NCBI GenBank assembly: GCA_020051075.1
Contig: JAGVJP010000082.1
Location: 1 to 41,433 of the forward strand
Source: Parachlamydiales bacterium
Lineage (GTDB): Bacteria > Chlamydiota > Chlamydiia > Chlamydiales > Parachlamydiaceae
Direction: 5' to 3'
Length of the DNA: 41,433 nucleotides
Shown here: positions 39,749-41,433 of the stretch, one piece after another
Position numbering within the stretch: the first letter of the stretch is position 1
Layout of the letters: each line of letters starts with the position of its first letter
The notes under the pieces: model-generated
Told to the model about the DNA's origin: nothing
What the model saw: only the letters and a program-made list of their open reading frames with translations
Databases searched by the model: none
Program-made: the position numbers and the translations under genes

Positions 39749-41428
39749 ATGAAAATGGATTTGAACACACAAGAATTGATTGATATCATTGCTAAGGGAG
39801 AAGCGCTGAAAGTCGAATTTAAGAGTGATCTGAAGCAATTACCGGATCGAGAGCTTATTGCGACTGTGATGAATCTCTCAAACACTGAAGGCGGTGATTT
39901 ATTGCTCGGTGTGGAAGATGATGGATCGGTTACCGGCTTGCATGCGAATCACCTTAATACGATGGGAATCGTTGCCTTAATAGCTAATAAAACCAACCCA
40001 CCTGTTTCTGTTAAAATTGAGACTTATGATATTGGGGACAAAAAAGTTGCTCGCATCCGCGTGCCTAAGTCGCGACAGTTAGTTTCAACCTCTGAAGGTC
40101 TTTTACAACGTCGTCGATTGATGGCAAATGGAAAACCGGAAGCGGTCCCATTTTACCCTCATGAGTTTATTCAGAGACAGTCTGCTCTAGGTTTAATTGA
40201 CCCCTCTGCCATGCCTGTGATGGAACTTACGGCTAATGATCTAAACCCTTTAGAACGTCAACGAATTAGAGAAGCTGTTCAGCTTTATCGAGGGGATGCG
40301 GCTTTGTTATCTTTGACAGATGAGGAATTAGATGGGGCTTTAGGTTTGGTTGTTACTGTTGAGGGAGTTCGGCATCCAACATTAGCCGGATTATTGATGA
40401 TTGGAAGAGAGGAAGCTTTACGACAGTACCTCCCTTCACATGAAATTGCTTTCCAAGTACTGGAAGGAACTGAAGTTCGGATGAATGAATTTTTTAGAAA
40501 ACCACTCTTACAAGTGTTTGAGGAAATAGAGCGACTATTTGCTGCAAGGATAACAGAAAAAGAATTTGAGTTTGGTTTATTCCGAGTACCGGTACCCAAT
40601 TTCGATAAAAGAGCCTTTAGAGAAGCGTTTGTGAACGCTTTGGTTCATAGAGATTATTCCCGACTTGGCGCAATACACGTGCAAATCGATGACAACGGTT
40701 TATCGATTTCTAATCCAGGCTGTTTTGTGGATGGGGTAACCTTAGATAATCTTCTCGTGACAAAGCCTCATTCTCGGAACCCTCTTTTAGCGGATATGAG
40801 CAAACGCGTTGGCCTTTCTGAACGAACAGGGAGAGGAATTGATCGTATCTATGAAGGTTTGTTGCGTTATGGGCGTCCAGCACCCGATTACTCCCGTTCC
40901 AACAGCAGTTCAGTGATCGTACAGATGAGTAGCACTGAGGGTGATATGGCTTTTTTAGAAATGATTTTGCATGAAGAGAAGCGCATCGGGCATCCTTTGC
41001 CGCTTGATGGCCTAATTATTCTTTCTCGCTTGTGTCACGAAAGGCGTTTAACCACGATAGATTTAACTCATTCCACTCAAAAATCAGAGCAAGAAACACG
41101 AGTCACTCTAGGCAAACTTGTTGAGTCTGGATTAATCGAAGCTCATGGCACTGGAAGAGGGCGTACTTATACACTAAGTGCAAAGTTATATCAAAAAATA
41201 GGGCAAAAAGCTGGATATGTGCGGCAAACCGGATTCGATCTTATACAACAAGAACAAATGATACTAAGCTACATCAAAGAACATAAAATGATCAGGCGCG
41301 GGGAAGCTGCTGATTTATGCCGCATTAGTCTTTTTCAAGCTAACCGGCTCTTAAAAAAGCTAACTGATGCGGAGTTAATCATCCCAAGAGGAACAGGGAA
41401 AGGAACATTTTATGAGCGCCGCACGTAA
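39749..41428 (+). CDS. AlbA_2 (Schlafen-type)/ATP-binding putative transcriptional regulator
   Basis: The 559-residue protein has an N-terminal AlbA_2/AAA_4 domain (about 10-130: ALKVEFKSDLKQLPDRELIA, NTEGGDLLLGVEDDG), a middle region, and a GHKL-type HATPase_c_4 domain with Asn296 (REAFVNALVHRDYS), SNPG (321-324) and GRGIDRI (361-367). Two winged-helix-like regions follow at about 410-475 and 505-559 (RRGEAADLCRISLFQANRLL). This order is typical of bacterial regulators once annotated as divergent RecG-like helicases. Some relatives occur in mobile elements and defence islands. The start has only a weak ribosome binding site; a Met two codons later is possible. Shared upstream DNA with dinD points to a common regulatory or mobile origin. 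Confidence 0.9.
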   Translation: MKMDLNTQELIDIIAKGEALKVEFKSDLKQLPDRELIATVMNLSNTEGGDLLLGVEDDGSVTGLHANHLNTMGIVALIANKTNPPVSVKIETYDIGDKKVARIRVPKSRQLVSTSEGLLQRRRLMANGKPEAVPFYPHEFIQRQSALGLIDPSAMPVMELTANDLNPLERQRIREAVQLYRGDAALLSLTDEELDGALGLVVTVEGVRHPTLAGLLMIGREEALRQYLPSHEIAFQVLEGTEVRMNEFFRKPLLQVFEEIERLFAARITEKEFEFGLFRVPVPNFDKRAFREAFVNALVHRDYSRLGAIHVQIDDNGLSISNPGCFVDGVTLDNLLVTKPHSRNPLLADMSKRVGLSERTGRGIDRIYEGLLRYGRPAPDYSRSNSSSVIVQMSSTEGDMAFLEMILHEEKRIGHPLPLDGLIILSRLCHERRLTTIDLTHSTQKSEQETRVTLGKLVESGLIEAHGTGRGRTYTLSAKLYQKIGQKAGYVRQTGFDLIQQEQMILSYIKEHKMIRRGEAADLCRISLFQANRLLKKLTDAELIIPRGTGKGTFYERRT

Positions 41429-41433
41429 AATAC

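Overview
The window reads as chromosome of an environmental, amoeba-associated type of Chlamydiota (Parachlamydiales/Waddlia-like). I infer this from gene content and from remembered gene order in Chlamydia trachomatis; no search was run. psd, mnmE and nth lie together, as in the CT699-CT698-CT697 neighbourhood. A Dus enzyme, a YggT protein, a PilM-like protein, a small membrane-anchored protein and a MORN/YwqK repeat protein follow in the order I recall for CT644-CT648. The genome differs from pathogenic Chlamydia in its long repeat-filled intergenic spaces, a cobalamin-dependent ribonucleotide reductase, many exported proteins, and accessory genes typical of amoeba symbionts.

Layout. 1-1551: degenerate, hairpin-rich DNA and two related small membrane proteins on the minus strand. 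1552-6846: class II ribonucleotide reductase, psd (convergent), and the mnmE-nth pair. 6939-8158: an exported LURP-one/tubby-like protein and a third small membrane protein. 8410-13401: yggT-dus on minus and a divergent three-gene PilM-like/anchored/YwqK operon. 13920-18550: a 526-residue orphan, a left-handed beta-helix protein, ispA and recA. 18773-21285: a Bcr/CflA-type exporter, an exported orphan and an HdeD-like protein. 21658-26284: a complete EmrAB-TolC-like efflux operon headed by a small Cys-rich membrane protein. 26312-29073: a truncated Nudix gene, a ClbS/DfsB protein, an SDR lacking its catalytic Tyr, and a CPBP protease. 29411-32402: dinD, then a decayed operon (racemase tail, intact sodium:solute symporter, D-Ala-D-Ala dipeptidase remnant). 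32683-39348: an accessory block with an exported caspase-like protein, GNAT and methyltransferase genes, an exported deaminase, an exported methyltransferase and an exported alpha/beta hydrolase. Part of this block is flanked by partial duplications that include a tRNA-Pro 3' fragment. 39749-41428: an AlbA_2/ATPase regulator whose upstream DNA is homologous to that of dinD.

The most distinctive structural feature is a set of dispersed intergenic repeats built on ATCCTGTC/GACAGGAT words, plus CACAGAG-type, CTTTGCG-type and CCATAC/TATAGT-type repeats. They form long inverted repeats and abut gene 3' ends. For several genes the stop codon or C-terminal residues are repeat-encoded, and at least two genes (Nudix, M15 dipeptidase) appear truncated by them. 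The most interesting candidates for new biology are the tRNA-fragment-flanked cargo module with its exported deaminase, the exported caspase-like protein, and the shared upstream segment of dinD and the AlbA_2 gene.
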